In this document: in pieces, positions 35,517 to 45,309 of the stretch | Numbering within the stretch: position 1 is the stretch's first letter | Layout: every line of letters starts with the position of its first letter | Source: Candidatus Barnesiella excrementigallinarum | GTDB taxonomy: Bacteria; Bacteroidota; Bacteroidia; Bacteroidales; Barnesiellaceae | Direction of reading: 5' to 3' | Length of the DNA: 64,000 nt | NCBI GenBank assembly: GCA_019114445.1 | Contig: DXFL01000014.1 | Coordinates: forward strand, 62,001 to 126,000 | Notes under the pieces: model-generated | Told to the model about the DNA's origin: nothing | The model's input: the letters and a program-made list of their open reading frames with translations, nothing else | Databases searched by the model: none | Position numbers and translations under genes: made by a program

Positions 35517-35561
35517 TGTTTGGTATAGAGGCCTTGTTTTAAATTTATTGGCTTGATATAA

Positions 35562-35600
35562 AAGAGGCTGTCTCAAAATTTTTGGGACAGCCTCTTATTT
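35562..35600 (+). terminator. Rho-independent terminator of the phosphoglucomutase gene
   Basis: A long stem (35562-35578 with 35581-35596) built on gaggctgtc/gacagcctc is followed by attt. The palindrome could also be the trace of an insertion-sequence end, but no second copy is in the window. Confidence 0.7.
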
Positions 35601-35620
35601 GTCATTTGTAAGTTGGGCTA

Positions 35621-35672
35621 TAAAAATCCCCTATTCTTTCCTTAGCTGATTATATAAGGGTAGAATAGGGGA
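35621..35672 (-). terminator. Terminator of the prfC operon
   Basis: An 11-bp perfect stem (35627-35637 with 35662-35672), extended by an inner cctta/taagg helix, is followed on the minus strand by attttta. Confidence 0.75.
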
Positions 35673-35777
35673 CTTGTTTTGTTTGCTGTTTTTAATCTGT
35701 AAGACCTCTAATTCCCGAAATCTGTTTTAGTTCCCCTCCCCCTTGTAAGCTGCCATAAAATATAGCCGCTCGGAGTT

Positions 35778-37358
35778 TTAGAACTCCGAGGTGAAGTGGA
35801 ATTTTATTTTGGGGAAATCGGTTTGAGCCATTTGCAGCACATAGTTCGAGTCGGCCATAAAGACGTCGCGGCCTTCGCGGTCGACGCTCATGAATTGGTG
35901 TTTGCGTTTTTTGAAGGCTTCGAGAGCTTCGGGGTCGTCGCTTTCGATCCAACAGGCTTTGTAGAGGCTGATGGGTTCCCAGCGGCATTGCGCTCCATAC
36001 TCGTGCAAGAGGCGGTATTGGATTACCTCGAATTGCAGTTGTCCCACGGTGCCGATAATTTTGCGGCCGTTGAACTGGCTCACAAACAACTGCGCCACGC
36101 CCTCGTCCATGAGTTGGTCGATACCTTTGTTGAGTTGTTTCGACTTCATGGGGTCGTCGTTTTCGATGTATTTGAACATTTCGGGCGAGAAGCTGGGCAG
36201 ACCCTTGAAGTGTAACTCTTCGCCACAGGTGAGTGTGTCGCCTATTTTGAAGTTACCGGTATCGGGCAAACCTACGATGTCGCCGGGGTAGGCCTCGTCG
36301 ACCACCGATTTTTTTTGAGCCATGAAGGCCGTGGGGCTCGAAAAGCGCATCATCTTGTTGCTGCGCACGTGTTTGTAGTTGGCGTTGCGCTCGAATTTCC
36401 CCGAACATACCTTTACAAAGGCGATACAACTGCGGTGATTGGGATCCATGTTGGCGTGTATCTTGAAGACGAAGCCGGTGAAGTTCTCCTCGTCGGGGCG
36501 TACCACGCGTTCTACCGCCTGAATGGGTTTGGGCGAGGGGGCTATCTTCACGAAGCAGTCGAGCAACTCTTTGACACCGAACATATTCAGGGCCGACCCG
36601 AAGAATACAGGTGCCGTTTTGGCGGCAAGATAATCGGCCACGTCGAATTCGGGATATACACCTTCAATCAGTTCGAGATCGGCTCTCAGTTTTTCGGCAT
36701 CCTGTTCACCGATATACGATTCCAATTCGGGACTGTTCACGTCGTCGAGTTCGATACGCTCGGTCACCACCTGCTTGTTGGGGGTAAAGAGGTTGAGGTT
36801 TTGCTCGTAGATGTTGTACACCCCTTTGAATTTTTGGCCGATGTTGATAGGCCAACTGAGCGGACGCACATTTATTTTCAATTCGGCTTCCAACTCGTCG
36901 AGAATGTCGAAGGGATCGCGGCCCTCGCGGTCGAGCTTGTTGACAAAGACGATAACCGGGGTGTTGCGCATACGGCACACCTCCATGAGTTTGCGGGTTT
37001 GTGTCTCTACACCTTTGGCTACATCGACCACGATGATTACGCTGTCGACAGCGGTAAGGGTGCGGTAGGTATCTTCGGCAAAGTCTTGGTGACCCGGAGT
37101 GTCGAGAATGTTTATTTTGTAATCGCCATAGTTGAATCCCATGACCGAGGTGGCTACCGAGATACCACGTTGTTTCTCGATTTCCATCCAGTCCGATGTG
37201 GCGGTCTTTTTGATTTTGTTCGACTTTACAGCCCCGGCAATGTGAATGGCGCCTCCGAAAAGGAGGAGTTTCTCGGTCAATGTGGTTTTACCCGCATCGG
37301 GGTGGCTGATAATGGCGAATGTTCGGCGTTTGCCGATTTCCTCTGTAAGTGTACTCAC
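35778..37358 (-). CDS. prfC: Peptide chain release factor 3
   Basis: This 526-residue translational GTPase removes RF1/RF2 from the ribosome after peptide release. The GTPase motifs are complete: P-loop in [10 protein letters not shown] (near residue 17-26), QRGISV in the G2 region, DTPGHQDF for G3 and NKLDREGRD for G4. Domain 2 and the RF3-type C-terminal domain follow ([11 protein letters not shown]). It is the last gene of the DUF4924, rfbD, prfC operon, 4 bases after rfbD. Confidence 0.97.
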   Translation of the reverse strand: MSTLTEEIGKRRTFAIISHPDAGKTTLTEKLLLFGGAIHIAGAVKSNKIKKTATSDWMEIEKQRGISVATSVMGFNYGDYKINILDTPGHQDFAEDTYRTLTAVDSVIIVVDVAKGVETQTRKLMEVCRMRNTPVIVFVNKLDREGRDPFDILDELEAELKINVRPLSWPINIGQKFKGVYNIYEQNLNLFTPNKQVVTERIELDDVNSPELESYIGEQDAEKLRADLELIEGVYPEFDVADYLAAKTAPVFFGSALNMFGVKELLDCFVKIAPSPKPIQAVERVVRPDEENFTGFVFKIHANMDPNHRSCIAFVKVCSGKFERNANYKHVRSNKMMRFSSPTAFMAQKKSVVDEAYPGDIVGLPDTGNFKIGDTLTCGEELHFKGLPSFSPEMFKYIENDDPMKSKQLNKGIDQLMDEGVAQLFVSQFNGRKIIGTVGQLQFEVIQYRLLHEYGAQCRWEPISLYKACWIESDDPEALEAFKKRKHQFMSVDREGRDVFMADSNYVLQMAQTDFPKIKFHFTSEF

Positions 37359-37362
37359 GATT

Positions 37363-38232
37363 TTAATGGGTTTCTTGTAAAAGTTTTATGCAATGCGACA
37401 GGCTTTCGTACCAATGCGGTATGGTGAGCCCGTAGGTCTGTTTTATCCTGCTCTTGTCGAGGACGCTGTAAAAGGGGCGGTGTGCCCGGCTGGGATACTC
37501 GTCGCTGCGGATAGGCTTTACCCGGCAAGTGGTGATGCCGGCCAACCGATGAATGGCAACGGTGAAGTCGTACCAACTGCAAGCCCCCTCGTTGGAGAAA
37601 TGGTATATGCCCGGCACAAACGTCTCGGCTTGCAATATGGCGAGAATGGCTTGTGCCAAATCGGCGGCGCAGGTGGGTGAGCCTATTTGGTCGGCTACGA
37701 CCGACAACTCTTCGCGTTCGACCCCCAAGCGCATCATCGTTTTTACGAAATTGTTGCCGTAGGGCGAGTAGAGCCAAGCGGTGCGGACGATGACGCTTTG
37801 TGGGCAGAAGCGTTGTAATGCTTGCTCGCCTTCGAGTTTGGTCGCTCCGTAGACCGATTGGGGGTGGGGCGGCATCTCCTCGGTGTAGGGACGGTAACCC
37901 TTCCCGTCGAATACATAGTCGGTCGAGATGTGTATCATGCGGGCCCCGCATTGGGCTGCCGCCTGAGCCAAATTTTCGACGGCCCCGGCATTGATCTTGC
38001 GGCACAGCTCCACATTGTCTTCGGCCTTGTCGACCTGTGTGTAGGCAGCGCAGTTGACGATATAGTCCACCCGGTTGTCGGTTACGGCACGGTTCACCGC
38101 CTCGGCATCGCAAATATCCAATTCGGCCACGTCGGTAAAGATGCAGTCGAAACGGCTATCGCCCTCCAAGAGGTTGCGCATTTCGTGTCCCAGTTGTCCG
38201 TTGGCTCCGGTGATGAGTATCTTTTTCGTCAT
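37363..38232 (-). CDS. rfbD: dTDP-4-dehydrorhamnose reductase
   Basis: This 289-residue NAD(P)H-dependent enzyme makes dTDP-L-rhamnose, a precursor of surface polysaccharides. It shows the Rossmann motif TGANGQLG, the STDYVFDG segment, the YGATKLEGE catalytic Tyr-Lys pair and the [13 protein letters not shown] motif. The ATG at 38232 gives the family N-terminus ([12 protein letters not shown]). The other rhamnose genes (rfbA, B, C) are not in the window. It lies 13 bases after the DUF4924 gene. Confidence 0.95.
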   Translation of the reverse strand: MTKKILITGANGQLGHEMRNLLEGDSRFDCIFTDVAELDICDAEAVNRAVTDNRVDYIVNCAAYTQVDKAEDNVELCRKINAGAVENLAQAAAQCGARMIHISTDYVFDGKGYRPYTEEMPPHPQSVYGATKLEGEQALQRFCPQSVIVRTAWLYSPYGNNFVKTMMRLGVEREELSVVADQIGSPTCAADLAQAILAILQAETFVPGIYHFSNEGACSWYDFTVAIHRLAGITTCRVKPIRSDEYPSRAHRPFYSVLDKSRIKQTYGLTIPHWYESLSHCIKLLQETH

Positions 38233-38245
38233 GGCTCTTGTATGT

Positions 38246-38797
38246 TTATTCGGTTTCCAGTTCCAGCTCTCCGGCCTTGTCCTGCTTGTATTTTTCGGAG
38301 AGAATGGCAAGGAACGACGATATTTGCTGTATGGCTTTCAGCGTGTCGGGGCTGATCTCCTTTTTTTGCAGTCGCAACAACAAAACTCCGTAAAGGGCGT
38401 TGAAACAGGTCTCCAACTCTCCGGCTTTTTCTTCTCCCGACTTGGCCCGCAACTCCACGATATAGGGCAGCGTTTTGAAAAAGGCGGCACCGTAGAAAGG
38501 CTCGCGAGGCGATTTCAACAGGCGCAGGTGCAAGTCGGTGAGGTCGATGAGGACATTTTTGTTCAGTTGCAGATGCCCGCTTTTCTCCACCCCTTCGGCA
38601 CGCATCATGTCGATGAGCGATTCGTACCATTCGCGCATACTCTTTTTTTGCTCTTCCGGCAGGTTGTAAGGGTCGATAATCTGTTGCTGTATGCGGTCTA
38701 TGTCCAGTCCATAAGCCCGGATAATATCTTCGATTTGCCACATATACAGCAGATATTCGGCAATATTTTCCTTTTTCTTTTGGCTGGCTATAATCAT
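38246..38797 (-). CDS. DUF4924 family protein
   Basis: This 183-residue, mainly helical cytoplasmic protein begins MIIASQKKKENIAEYLLYMWQIED, which I recognise as the Bacteroidetes DUF4924 family. There are no motifs that point to a reaction. It is the first gene of the operon that continues with rfbD and prfC and has a -7 box (38880-38887) about 83 bases upstream. Confidence 0.8.
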   Translation of the reverse strand: MIIASQKKKENIAEYLLYMWQIEDIIRAYGLDIDRIQQQIIDPYNLPEEQKKSMREWYESLIDMMRAEGVEKSGHLQLNKNVLIDLTDLHLRLLKSPREPFYGAAFFKTLPYIVELRAKSGEEKAGELETCFNALYGVLLLRLQKKEISPDTLKAIQQISSFLAILSEKYKQDKAGELELETE

Positions 38798-38879
38798 TTT
38801 GAACAGGTTTTGCAGGTCTCTTTCGTTTCGGTTTGGAGTAAAGCCGCAGGAGAAAAACGGCTCTCCTCGAAATTGTCTG

Positions 38880-38911
38880 CAAAGTTAATACAAATCGTCC
38901 TCTGCCGCAAT
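38880..38911 (-). promoter_or_regulatory. Promoter of the DUF4924/rfbD/prfC operon
   Basis: On the minus strand TAACTTTG (complement of 38880-38887) matches the -7 box; an imperfect -33 box (ATTG, complement of 38908-38911) lies 20 bases upstream. Confidence 0.65.
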
Positions 38912-38978
38912 GTTATGAGGTAAAAATACGTTATTCCCGCTTGTCGAAGCAGAGCGGGTCGTGTTTTCCCCGGTCATG

Positions 38979-39024
38979 AAAAAATGCACCCGGGAAGTCT
39001 TGCGCGGTGCAGACGACCCGGGTG
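38979..39024 (-). terminator. Rho-independent terminator of guaA
   Basis: An 8-bp GC stem (cacccggg 38987-38994 with cccgggtg 39017-39024) with an inner gtct/agac helix is followed on the minus strand by a run of T. Confidence 0.85.
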
Positions 39025-39056
39025 TATGCAGGTTGTTTTTCGAGGTGTGGAAGGCG

Positions 39057-40580
39057 TTATTCCCACTCGATTGTCGAAGGCGGTTTGGAACTGATGTCGT
39101 AGACTACGCGGTTCACGCCTCGCACTTTGTTGATAATGTCGTTCGATACCTTTGCCAAAAATTCGTAAGGCAGGTGGGCCCAGTCGGCAGTCATACCGTC
39201 GGTCGACAGCACGGCACGCAACGCTACGGCACGTTCGTAGGTTCGCTCGTCGCCCATGACACCCACCGATTGTACCGGCAACAGAATGACGCCGGCTTGC
39301 CATACCTTGTCGTAGAGGTCGTTGTCGATAAGGCCCTGTATGAATATGTGGTCGGCATCTTGCAGGATACGAACTTTTTCGGGGGTAATGTCGCCCAAGA
39401 TACGTACGCCCAGCCCGGGACCGGGGAAAGGATGGCGGCCGATGAGTTTGTTGCTGATGCCCAATTCCCGGCCAACCCGACGTACTTCGTCTTTGAAAAG
39501 CAGACGCAGCGGTTCTACCAGTTTCAGATTCATCTTTTCGGGCAGTCCGCCTACGTTGTGGTGCGACTTGATAGTCATGCCCGTGATCGAGAGCGACTCG
39601 ATTACATCGGGGTAAATGGTCCCTTGTGCCAGCCATTTGATGTCGGTGAGTTTGTGCGCTTCGCGATCGAAGATGTCGATGAAGCCTTTACCGATGATTT
39701 TACGCTTCTTTTCGGGTTCGGTCACACCTTTCAGTTGTTCATAGAAATACTCTTTGGCGTCGATTCCCAAAACGTTCAATCCCATCTCTTTGTAGTTGGC
39801 CAATACGTTTTCGAACTCGTTTTTCCGTAACAATCCGTTGTCGACGAAAATACAGGTAAGCCGGCTGCCGATAGCCTTGTTGAGCAGCACGGCGGCCACG
39901 GTCGAATCGACACCGCCCGACAGAGCCAGTACCACTTTGTCGTCGCCCAGTTTTGCTTGCAATTCGGCTACGGTATGTTCGATAAACGAAGCCGGGGTCC
40001 AATCCATTTCGCAGTGGCAAATATCGCGCACAAAGTTGGTGAGCAGCAGGGTGCCGTCTTCGCTATGATATACTTCGGGGTGGAATTGTACGCCCCAAGT
40101 CTGTTCTCCCTCGATGTGGAAAGCCGCCGTTTTTACTTCGTGTGTGCTGGCTACGAGTTTGAACGACGGGGGAATCACCGTGATGGAGTCGCCGTGCGAC
40201 ATCCATACCGTAGAATTTTCGCGAATACCGTGCATGAGAGGGTCGTTATCGTCGTGCCAAGCGAGGTTGGCTCGACCATATTCCCGGGTATTGGCCGACT
40301 CGACTTTCCCGCCCGAAGTGTGGGCCAAGAATTGCGCACCGTAACAAACCCCTAAAATCGGATAGACGCCACGGATATGGCTCAAATCTACAAAGAGTGC
40401 ATTGGGGTCGTTTACCGAGTAGGGACTCCCCGACAGAATTACCCCCTTGATACTTTTGTCGCCGTGGGGAAATTTGTTGTACGGCAAAATTTCGCAATAG
40501 GTGTTCAACTCCCGCAAACGGCGGGCTATCAGTTGGGTGTACTGCGAGCCGAAATCGAGAATAATAATTTTTTCCTGCAT
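39057..40580 (-). CDS. guaA: GMP synthase (glutamine-hydrolysing)
   Basis: This 507-residue enzyme aminates XMP to GMP. The class I glutaminase domain (about 1-190) has the nucleophile in GVCYGAQ and the FHPEVYHS His-Glu pair. The ATP-pyrophosphatase domain has the PP-loop LSGGVDSTV, and the C-terminal dimerisation domain ends [10 protein letters not shown]. It starts 12 bases after the antiporter stop codon and ends the mgtC, antiporter, guaA operon. Confidence 0.98.
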   Translation of the reverse strand: MQEKIIILDFGSQYTQLIARRLRELNTYCEILPYNKFPHGDKSIKGVILSGSPYSVNDPNALFVDLSHIRGVYPILGVCYGAQFLAHTSGGKVESANTREYGRANLAWHDDNDPLMHGIRENSTVWMSHGDSITVIPPSFKLVASTHEVKTAAFHIEGEQTWGVQFHPEVYHSEDGTLLLTNFVRDICHCEMDWTPASFIEHTVAELQAKLGDDKVVLALSGGVDSTVAAVLLNKAIGSRLTCIFVDNGLLRKNEFENVLANYKEMGLNVLGIDAKEYFYEQLKGVTEPEKKRKIIGKGFIDIFDREAHKLTDIKWLAQGTIYPDVIESLSITGMTIKSHHNVGGLPEKMNLKLVEPLRLLFKDEVRRVGRELGISNKLIGRHPFPGPGLGVRILGDITPEKVRILQDADHIFIQGLIDNDLYDKVWQAGVILLPVQSVGVMGDERTYERAVALRAVLSTDGMTADWAHLPYEFLAKVSNDIINKVRGVNRVVYDISSKPPSTIEWE

Positions 40581-40592
40581 AATCGTAGGTCT

Positions 40593-42839
40593 TTATGAGT
40601 GTTGTATATGATTAGCTATTTTGTCTTGAATCAGTTGTTTGATATTGTCGGGCTCTCCTACGAGCCAAAGTACGTCGTGAGCCTCGAATCGTACTTGTCC
40701 GTCGGGTTGGTGGAATGTGCCGTCGGCTCGTTCGATACCCACAATCAAGCAGCTATTTTTGTTGCGGATACTCAGTGACGAACTTGTTTGCCCAATCAAT
40801 GGCGAATCGTCGGGGACGATTACATGAGTGAAAGTTACCTCTTTGTTTTCGCTTTCGTCTTCGGGAACGGAACTTCCCTCCACGACGGCAAGTAGAGATT
40901 GTATTTGGTCGTCGGTACCGATTACTCCGATGGTGTCACCGGGGAAAATACGGGTCTCTCCTTTCGGGATATTGATTCGCTTCGTGCCCCGTTGAATGCT
41001 CACCACGTTTATGCCAAACTCTTTCCGCAGATTCGAATCCATCAGCCTTCGGCCGGCAAAGGGGCAGTTGGCGTTTACGTCCATATAGGCTAAGTGCATA
41101 TCGCTCACGAGGTTGGTATTTCGTCCTGTTTTGCGCAATTCCCGTTCGTTCAGGTTATCCATGAATATGGTCTCGATGCGCATGAACTGTTTTTGAATAC
41201 GCTTCGAGAGCAGAATGAGAATAACGATAAACAGCCCTAATCCTAATAACACGCCTGTCCGTTGGGAGTGAACGATCGAGAGGTAATAGATGATGAAGAA
41301 CAACGCCAGTAATATGCGGAATATAATCATCAGTGTCAGAGGTACTTGGTTTGCCCGTCCTTCGCCCAGTTTTTTAATTAGGCTCATATTTACTTCTTTA
41401 ACCATCAGCGCCCACAAAAATGGCGACATAATGATGAATGTGATGGCTGCCGCTACCGTGCGTCCCCAAGTGGGTAAAAGTTCTACCATAAAGGGGATAA
41501 ACCACGATTTGGAGATTAAGATGATAGCTACAATGAGCGATGAGTAAAGTACCACCCGCCATACGTATTGTACGATGGTTTCTTTCCAAACGGCTTTATG
41601 CGGTTTTATCTCGGTGCGGCTTTGGCTGTATCGATTGATGGCCGATAGCCATTTTTCGGGCAGATGTCGTTCCAGCCAGCCATAGGCCGGATCGGCCAGT
41701 CGTATGCAGTAGGGGGTTAAGAAGGTGGTGATAACCGATACGGCTACCACAATGGGGTAGAGGAATTTGTCGATCACGTTGAGCGACATACCCAATGACG
41801 CTATGATAAAGGCAAATTCGCCAATTTGCGACAAACTGAACCCCGATTGTATCGAGATTTTCAACGACTGCCCCGAAATGAGCATACCCATGCTCCCAAA
41901 GAATATTTGGCCTACGATAACCACGAGGGAGAGCAGCCCGATGGGAAGAGCATATTCGCTTAGGGCGTCGGGGCTCACCAGCATACCTACCGAAACGAAG
42001 AAGATGGCGCCAAACAGATCTTTAACCGGGCGTACGACCTTTTCTATTCGTTCGGCCTCGTTGGTGCCTGCGAGGATTGAACCCATCACGAACGCACCCA
42101 ATGCCGAGGAAAATCCGGCATAAGTGGCCAATACGACCATTCCCAAGCACAATCCCATAGAGACGACCAGCAAGGTTTCGTCGTTTAAAAATTTACGGGT
42201 CTTTTTCAAGAAGAGGGGCAACACCGAAATTCCCACGACAAACCAAATAATCAGGAAGAACACCAGTTTGGCAATACTTCCTACCAATGCCGAGCCTTCG
42301 AATGAGTTCTTTACCGCAATCGACGAGAGTATCACCATCATTACCACGGCAAACAAGTCTTCTACAATCAGTACCCCGAACACTAAATTGGCGAAAGCCT
42401 TTTTTCGTAGGTTTAAATCGGTAAATGCCTTGATAATGATTGTGGTGGACGACATAGACAGCATTGCTCCCAAAAATAGGCTGTCGAGGTAGGTGAAATG
42501 CAGTAGCCGTCCGGCTCCGTAACCTGCGAGCATCATACCTGCAACAACGACCAGCGCCGTAATTACGGCCGATGAGCCTACCTGAAAAAGTTTTTTAAAA
42601 CTAAATTCCAGCCCCAACGAGAAGAGCAATACAATGATTCCCAATTCGGCCCACAGGTTGATATCGCCTTCGTCGACGATAGTAGGGAAAAAAACGAAAT
42701 TGGGTCCTACCAAAAAGCCGGCTACGATATATCCCAATACAACGGGCTGTTTCAGTTTTTTGAAAAGTAGAGTCACTACTCCGGCAACAATAAGGATAAG
42801 AGCCAAATCGGTAATGAGCGCATCCAATCCCATAGTCAA
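40593..42839 (-). CDS. CPA2-type cation/proton antiporter (KefB/NhaS-like) with two RCK_C domains
   Basis: This 748-residue inner-membrane protein begins with a Na+/H+ exchanger domain of about 12-13 helices (to ~390), starting with PVVLGYIVAGFLVGPN. A second set of hydrophobic segments (~430-560) follows. Two TrkA-C (RCK_C) domains lie at the C-terminus (INVVSIQRGTKRINIPKGETRIFPGD and FEAHDVLWLVGEPDN), which usually bind nucleotides or ions to gate transport. There is no Rossmann RCK_N domain, unlike classical KefB/KefC. The substrate (K+ or Na+) is not clear. It overlaps mgtC by 4 bases (ATGA). Confidence 0.9.
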   Translation of the reverse strand: MTMGLDALITDLALILIVAGVVTLLFKKLKQPVVLGYIVAGFLVGPNFVFFPTIVDEGDINLWAELGIIVLLFSLGLEFSFKKLFQVGSSAVITALVVVAGMMLAGYGAGRLLHFTYLDSLFLGAMLSMSSTTIIIKAFTDLNLRKKAFANLVFGVLIVEDLFAVVMMVILSSIAVKNSFEGSALVGSIAKLVFFLIIWFVVGISVLPLFLKKTRKFLNDETLLVVSMGLCLGMVVLATYAGFSSALGAFVMGSILAGTNEAERIEKVVRPVKDLFGAIFFVSVGMLVSPDALSEYALPIGLLSLVVIVGQIFFGSMGMLISGQSLKISIQSGFSLSQIGEFAFIIASLGMSLNVIDKFLYPIVVAVSVITTFLTPYCIRLADPAYGWLERHLPEKWLSAINRYSQSRTEIKPHKAVWKETIVQYVWRVVLYSSLIVAIILISKSWFIPFMVELLPTWGRTVAAAITFIIMSPFLWALMVKEVNMSLIKKLGEGRANQVPLTLMIIFRILLALFFIIYYLSIVHSQRTGVLLGLGLFIVILILLSKRIQKQFMRIETIFMDNLNERELRKTGRNTNLVSDMHLAYMDVNANCPFAGRRLMDSNLRKEFGINVVSIQRGTKRINIPKGETRIFPGDTIGVIGTDDQIQSLLAVVEGSSVPEDESENKEVTFTHVIVPDDSPLIGQTSSSLSIRNKNSCLIVGIERADGTFHQPDGQVRFEAHDVLWLVGEPDNIKQLIQDKIANHIQHS

Positions 42840-43552
42840 ATTTCGTTTTGGAGAGAAATATATTCGGTTCTATAAATCGTGCGCATACGAGAGAAAAGAA
42901 CGACAAAGTTAGTCGTGACACGGGAAAGTACGATAAATTTCAGGTCGGTGGTTTGCCGCGAATAATCGTATTCGACCAATACATTGTGTAACGAAACTCT
43001 AAATTCTTTCAATAAGGTTTCATATTGCGATAGATCTTCGATAATTTCGTTGACCCTCAAATGTATAATTTTCCCTTCCCGATCTAAATGGGAGCGCCGT
43101 TCATACTGCTCTAAACTGACTAAGGTAAACAGTATTAATATTGTAGAGATGGTGGCGACGAGATATAATCCTACACCCACAGCCAGTCCCAATGCTGCTA
43201 CCATCCATATTCCTGCGGCGGTAGTCAATCCGCGAACCGACCCTTTTGTTTGGATAATGGCTCCTGCACCCAAAAAGCCCACTCCGGTGATTACTTGTGC
43301 TGCAACCCGGCCGGGGTCTCCGTTTTTCAATCCCAAATAAACTTGCGGAATGTAAATCGAAACAATCATGGCCAACGTCGCTCCCATAGAGATAAGGGCA
43401 AATGTGCGGGCGCCGGCAACTTGTCCTTTCCGTTTTCGTTCAAAACCCACAATACCACCCAGCAACAAACTCAGCATTAATTTGAAAGTAGCCGAAGTTG
43501 TAGTTACCTCTGTATCCGAAATGGCTTTCAGAAAGTCATCTAAAAAATCCAT
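42836..43552 (-). CDS. MgtC/SapB family membrane protein
   Basis: This 238-residue protein has the MgtC domain (about 20-150): four to five helices with LLGGIVGFERKRKGQVAGARTFAL, VITGVGFLGAGAIIQTKGSVRGLTTAAGIW. A soluble C-terminal domain follows. MgtC proteins support growth at low Mg2+ and affect membrane energetics; here its operon with a cation antiporter suggests an ion-balance role (inference). A consensus promoter lies just upstream at 43574-43605. Confidence 0.92.
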   Translation of the reverse strand: MDFLDDFLKAISDTEVTTTSATFKLMLSLLLGGIVGFERKRKGQVAGARTFALISMGATLAMIVSIYIPQVYLGLKNGDPGRVAAQVITGVGFLGAGAIIQTKGSVRGLTTAAGIWMVAALGLAVGVGLYLVATISTILILFTLVSLEQYERRSHLDREGKIIHLRVNEIIEDLSQYETLLKEFRVSLHNVLVEYDYSRQTTDLKFIVLSRVTTNFVVLFSRMRTIYRTEYISLQNEI

Positions 43553-43573
43553 ATATTGCTTTTTTACGCTTTA

Positions 43574-43605
43574 CAAAGATAGCAAAAGGAGAACGCAATG
43601 GCAAA
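43574..43605 (-). promoter_or_regulatory. Consensus promoter of the mgtC/antiporter/guaA operon
   Basis: On the minus strand TTTG (complement of 43602-43605), 20 bases, then TATCTTTG (complement of 43574-43581). Confidence 0.8.
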
Positions 43606-43723
43606 CGAAAACGAAGTTTTCGAATTTGACAATATTGAACTGGTTTCTATCGTATCAAAAAAATAGGGACTTAGCCTTGTCTTATCTCCAAAAAAATCAA
43701 TAAATGAAGTAATAATTCGGTCG

Positions 43724-43759
43724 AAAAAAACGCGGAACTGCATGGGCAGCACCGCGTTT
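43724..43759 (-). terminator. Rho-independent terminator of fabD
   Basis: An 8-bp stem (aaacgcgg 43728-43735 with ccgcgttt 43752-43759) has an inner ctgc/gcag helix and is followed on the minus strand by seven T. Confidence 0.85.
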
Positions 43760-43782
43760 ATAATGTGTAACGTTATCTTCTT

Positions 43783-44664
43783 TTATTGTACCCCCGATGT
43801 GGCTACTTCCGAAGAAATTTTCTTAACCAATCCTTGCAGTACGGCACCGGGACCTACCTCTACAAAGGTGTCGGCACCGGCGGCAACCATATTCTGGACG
43901 GTTTGTGTCCAACGTACCGGAGCGGTCAATTGGGCGATAAGGTTCTGTTTGATCGTTTCAGGATCGGTTTGCGGCTCGGCATTCACGTTTTGGTAAACGG
44001 GACATTTGGGAGCGTGGAAATTGGTGTGGGCAATAGCGTCGGCCAGTTCGGCGCGGGCAGGTTCCATCAGCGGCGAGTGGAATGCACCGCCCACTTTCAG
44101 TTTCAAGGCCCGTTTTGCGCCGGCTTCCAACATTTTGGCACAAGCGGCGTCTACTCCTTCGATAGAACCCGATATAACAATCTGTCCCGGGCAGTTGTAG
44201 TTGGCAGGAACGACTACACCCTCGGTAACCGAAGCACACAGTTCTTCAACTTTGGCATCGGGCAAAGCCAGTACGGCAGCCATTGTCGAAGGGGTTTTTT
44301 CGCAAGCCTTTTGCATGGCTTGGGCACGAGCCGAAACCAAACGTAAACCATCTTCGAATGACAGAGCTCCGGCTGCTACCAAAGCCGAAAATTCGCCCAG
44401 CGAGTGGCCGGCTACCATATCGGGGTTGAAATCGTCGCCCATTGTTTTGGCTAAAATGACCGAGTGCAGGAAGATGGCAGGCTGAGTGACTTTGGTCTGA
44501 CGCAAATCCTCGTCGGTTCCGTTAAACATCAGGTCGGTGATATTGAAGCCCAATATCTCGTTGGCCTTATCGAACATCTCTTTGGCTACGGGGTTGTTTT
44601 CGTAGAGGTCTTTTCCCATACCTACGAATTGTGCCCCTTGTCCGGGAAATACAAATGCTTTCAT
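43783..44664 (-). CDS. fabD: Malonyl-CoA:ACP transacylase
   Basis: This 293-residue enzyme loads malonate from CoA onto acyl carrier protein for fatty acid synthesis. It has the FPGQGAQFVGMG start, the nucleophile in GHSLGEFSAL (Ser88) and the GGAFHSPLM motif with the catalytic His. It is a single-gene unit with its own consensus promoter (44713-44743) and terminator. Confidence 0.97.
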   Translation of the reverse strand: MKAFVFPGQGAQFVGMGKDLYENNPVAKEMFDKANEILGFNITDLMFNGTDEDLRQTKVTQPAIFLHSVILAKTMGDDFNPDMVAGHSLGEFSALVAAGALSFEDGLRLVSARAQAMQKACEKTPSTMAAVLALPDAKVEELCASVTEGVVVPANYNCPGQIVISGSIEGVDAACAKMLEAGAKRALKLKVGGAFHSPLMEPARAELADAIAHTNFHAPKCPVYQNVNAEPQTDPETIKQNLIAQLTAPVRWTQTVQNMVAAGADTFVEVGPGAVLQGLVKKISSEVATSGVQ

Positions 44665-44979
44665 TTTTATTGTTTTAAATTACGGAAAATTTTCCTTATT
44701 TCAAAATCGCTGCAAAGTTAATCATTTTATCAGTAACGGCAAACTTTTACAAATCAATATCATTTTTCACTTTGTCGATAATCGTGGGGAATAGGTTTAG
44801 GATATTGGTAAATATCCGATATGTCGGGGTCGGAACAGTATATGAACGAGATTTTTCTCGGGGTTAATTTTTTTGAACGTTGTGTTAATCAATTTTGAGA
44901 TGGATTTGTTGTATTATACAAATATTCTTTCTTATTTTGTTCCCGTTGAACGAATGAGTAAATAAATAAAAAGGAAAAA
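44665..44979. other. Divergent intergenic region between fabD and tatA
   Basis: These 315 bases contain the fabD promoter (44713-44743, minus) and, beyond it, no gene. A small hairpin (ggatatt 44800-44806 with aatatcc 44811-44817) and a second one (cgag/ctcg near 44847-44860) lie before tatA. The sequence cttattttg near 44931-44939 resembles a -7 box for tatA but is one base short of the usual spacing. Confidence 0.5.
44713..44743 (-). promoter_or_regulatory. Consensus promoter of fabD
   Basis: On the minus strand TTTG (complement of 44740-44743), exactly 19 bases, then TAACTTTG (complement of 44713-44720). Confidence 0.8.
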
Positions 44980-45207
44980 ATGGATACACTCTCTGCGATA
45001 TTGTTGCTTTTTGGAAACCTCGGTACAACCGAGGTAATAATTATCTTTATTGTCATTTTACTCTTGTTCGGGGGAAAGAAAATTCCCGAATTAATGCACG
45101 GTATAGGCAAAGGTGTGCGTAGTTTCAAGAAGGGAATGAACGAAATCGAGGAGGAGATAAACACTCCTGTATCGAAACCCGAAGAGAAAAAAGAAGATAA
45201 AAAATAG
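44980..45207 (+). CDS. tatA: Sec-independent protein translocase TatA/E
   Basis: This 75-residue protein forms the pore-like part of the twin-arginine translocase that exports folded proteins. One membrane helix (about 17-30) is followed by the FG hinge, the KKIPEL amphipathic helix and a charged, Lys/Glu-rich tail. It starts with a Shine-Dalgarno-like aaggaaaaaa. tatC follows on the same strand after 102 bases that contain a structured element. Confidence 0.95.
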   Translation: MDTLSAILLLFGNLGTTEVIIIFIVILLLFGGKKIPELMHGIGKGVRSFKKGMNEIEEEINTPVSKPEEKKEDKK

Positions 45208-45226
45208 TTGGCGAAACTGTTTTCCC

Positions 45227-45284
45227 AATAAAATTGCCGTGGGGGATTTTGCGTGGTAGTAGACCATGCTCCTGCGGTTTTATT
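45227..45284 (+). promoter_or_regulatory. Structured RNA element between tatA and tatC
   Basis: An outer helix (aataaaa 45227-45233 with ttttatt 45278-45284, then ccg/cgg) encloses an inner hairpin (gcgtggt 45251-45257 with accatgc 45263-45269). There is no T-run directly after it. It could tune processing or the TatA/TatC ratio; this is a reading of base pairing only. Confidence 0.4.
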
Positions 45285-45309
45285 ATGCAAATAAAACCTT
45301 TGTATTTTC

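Noticed and set aside
33780..35576. 598-residue open frame on the minus strand opposite the phosphoglucomutase gene
   Set aside because: Antisense shadow of a conserved gene produced by codon bias; no recognisable protein family.
43598..43666. 22-residue open frame with a good ribosome-site-like aaggag upstream
   Set aside because: It overlaps the minus-strand promoter of mgtC, has no plus-strand promoter or known homologue, and such short frames occur by chance.
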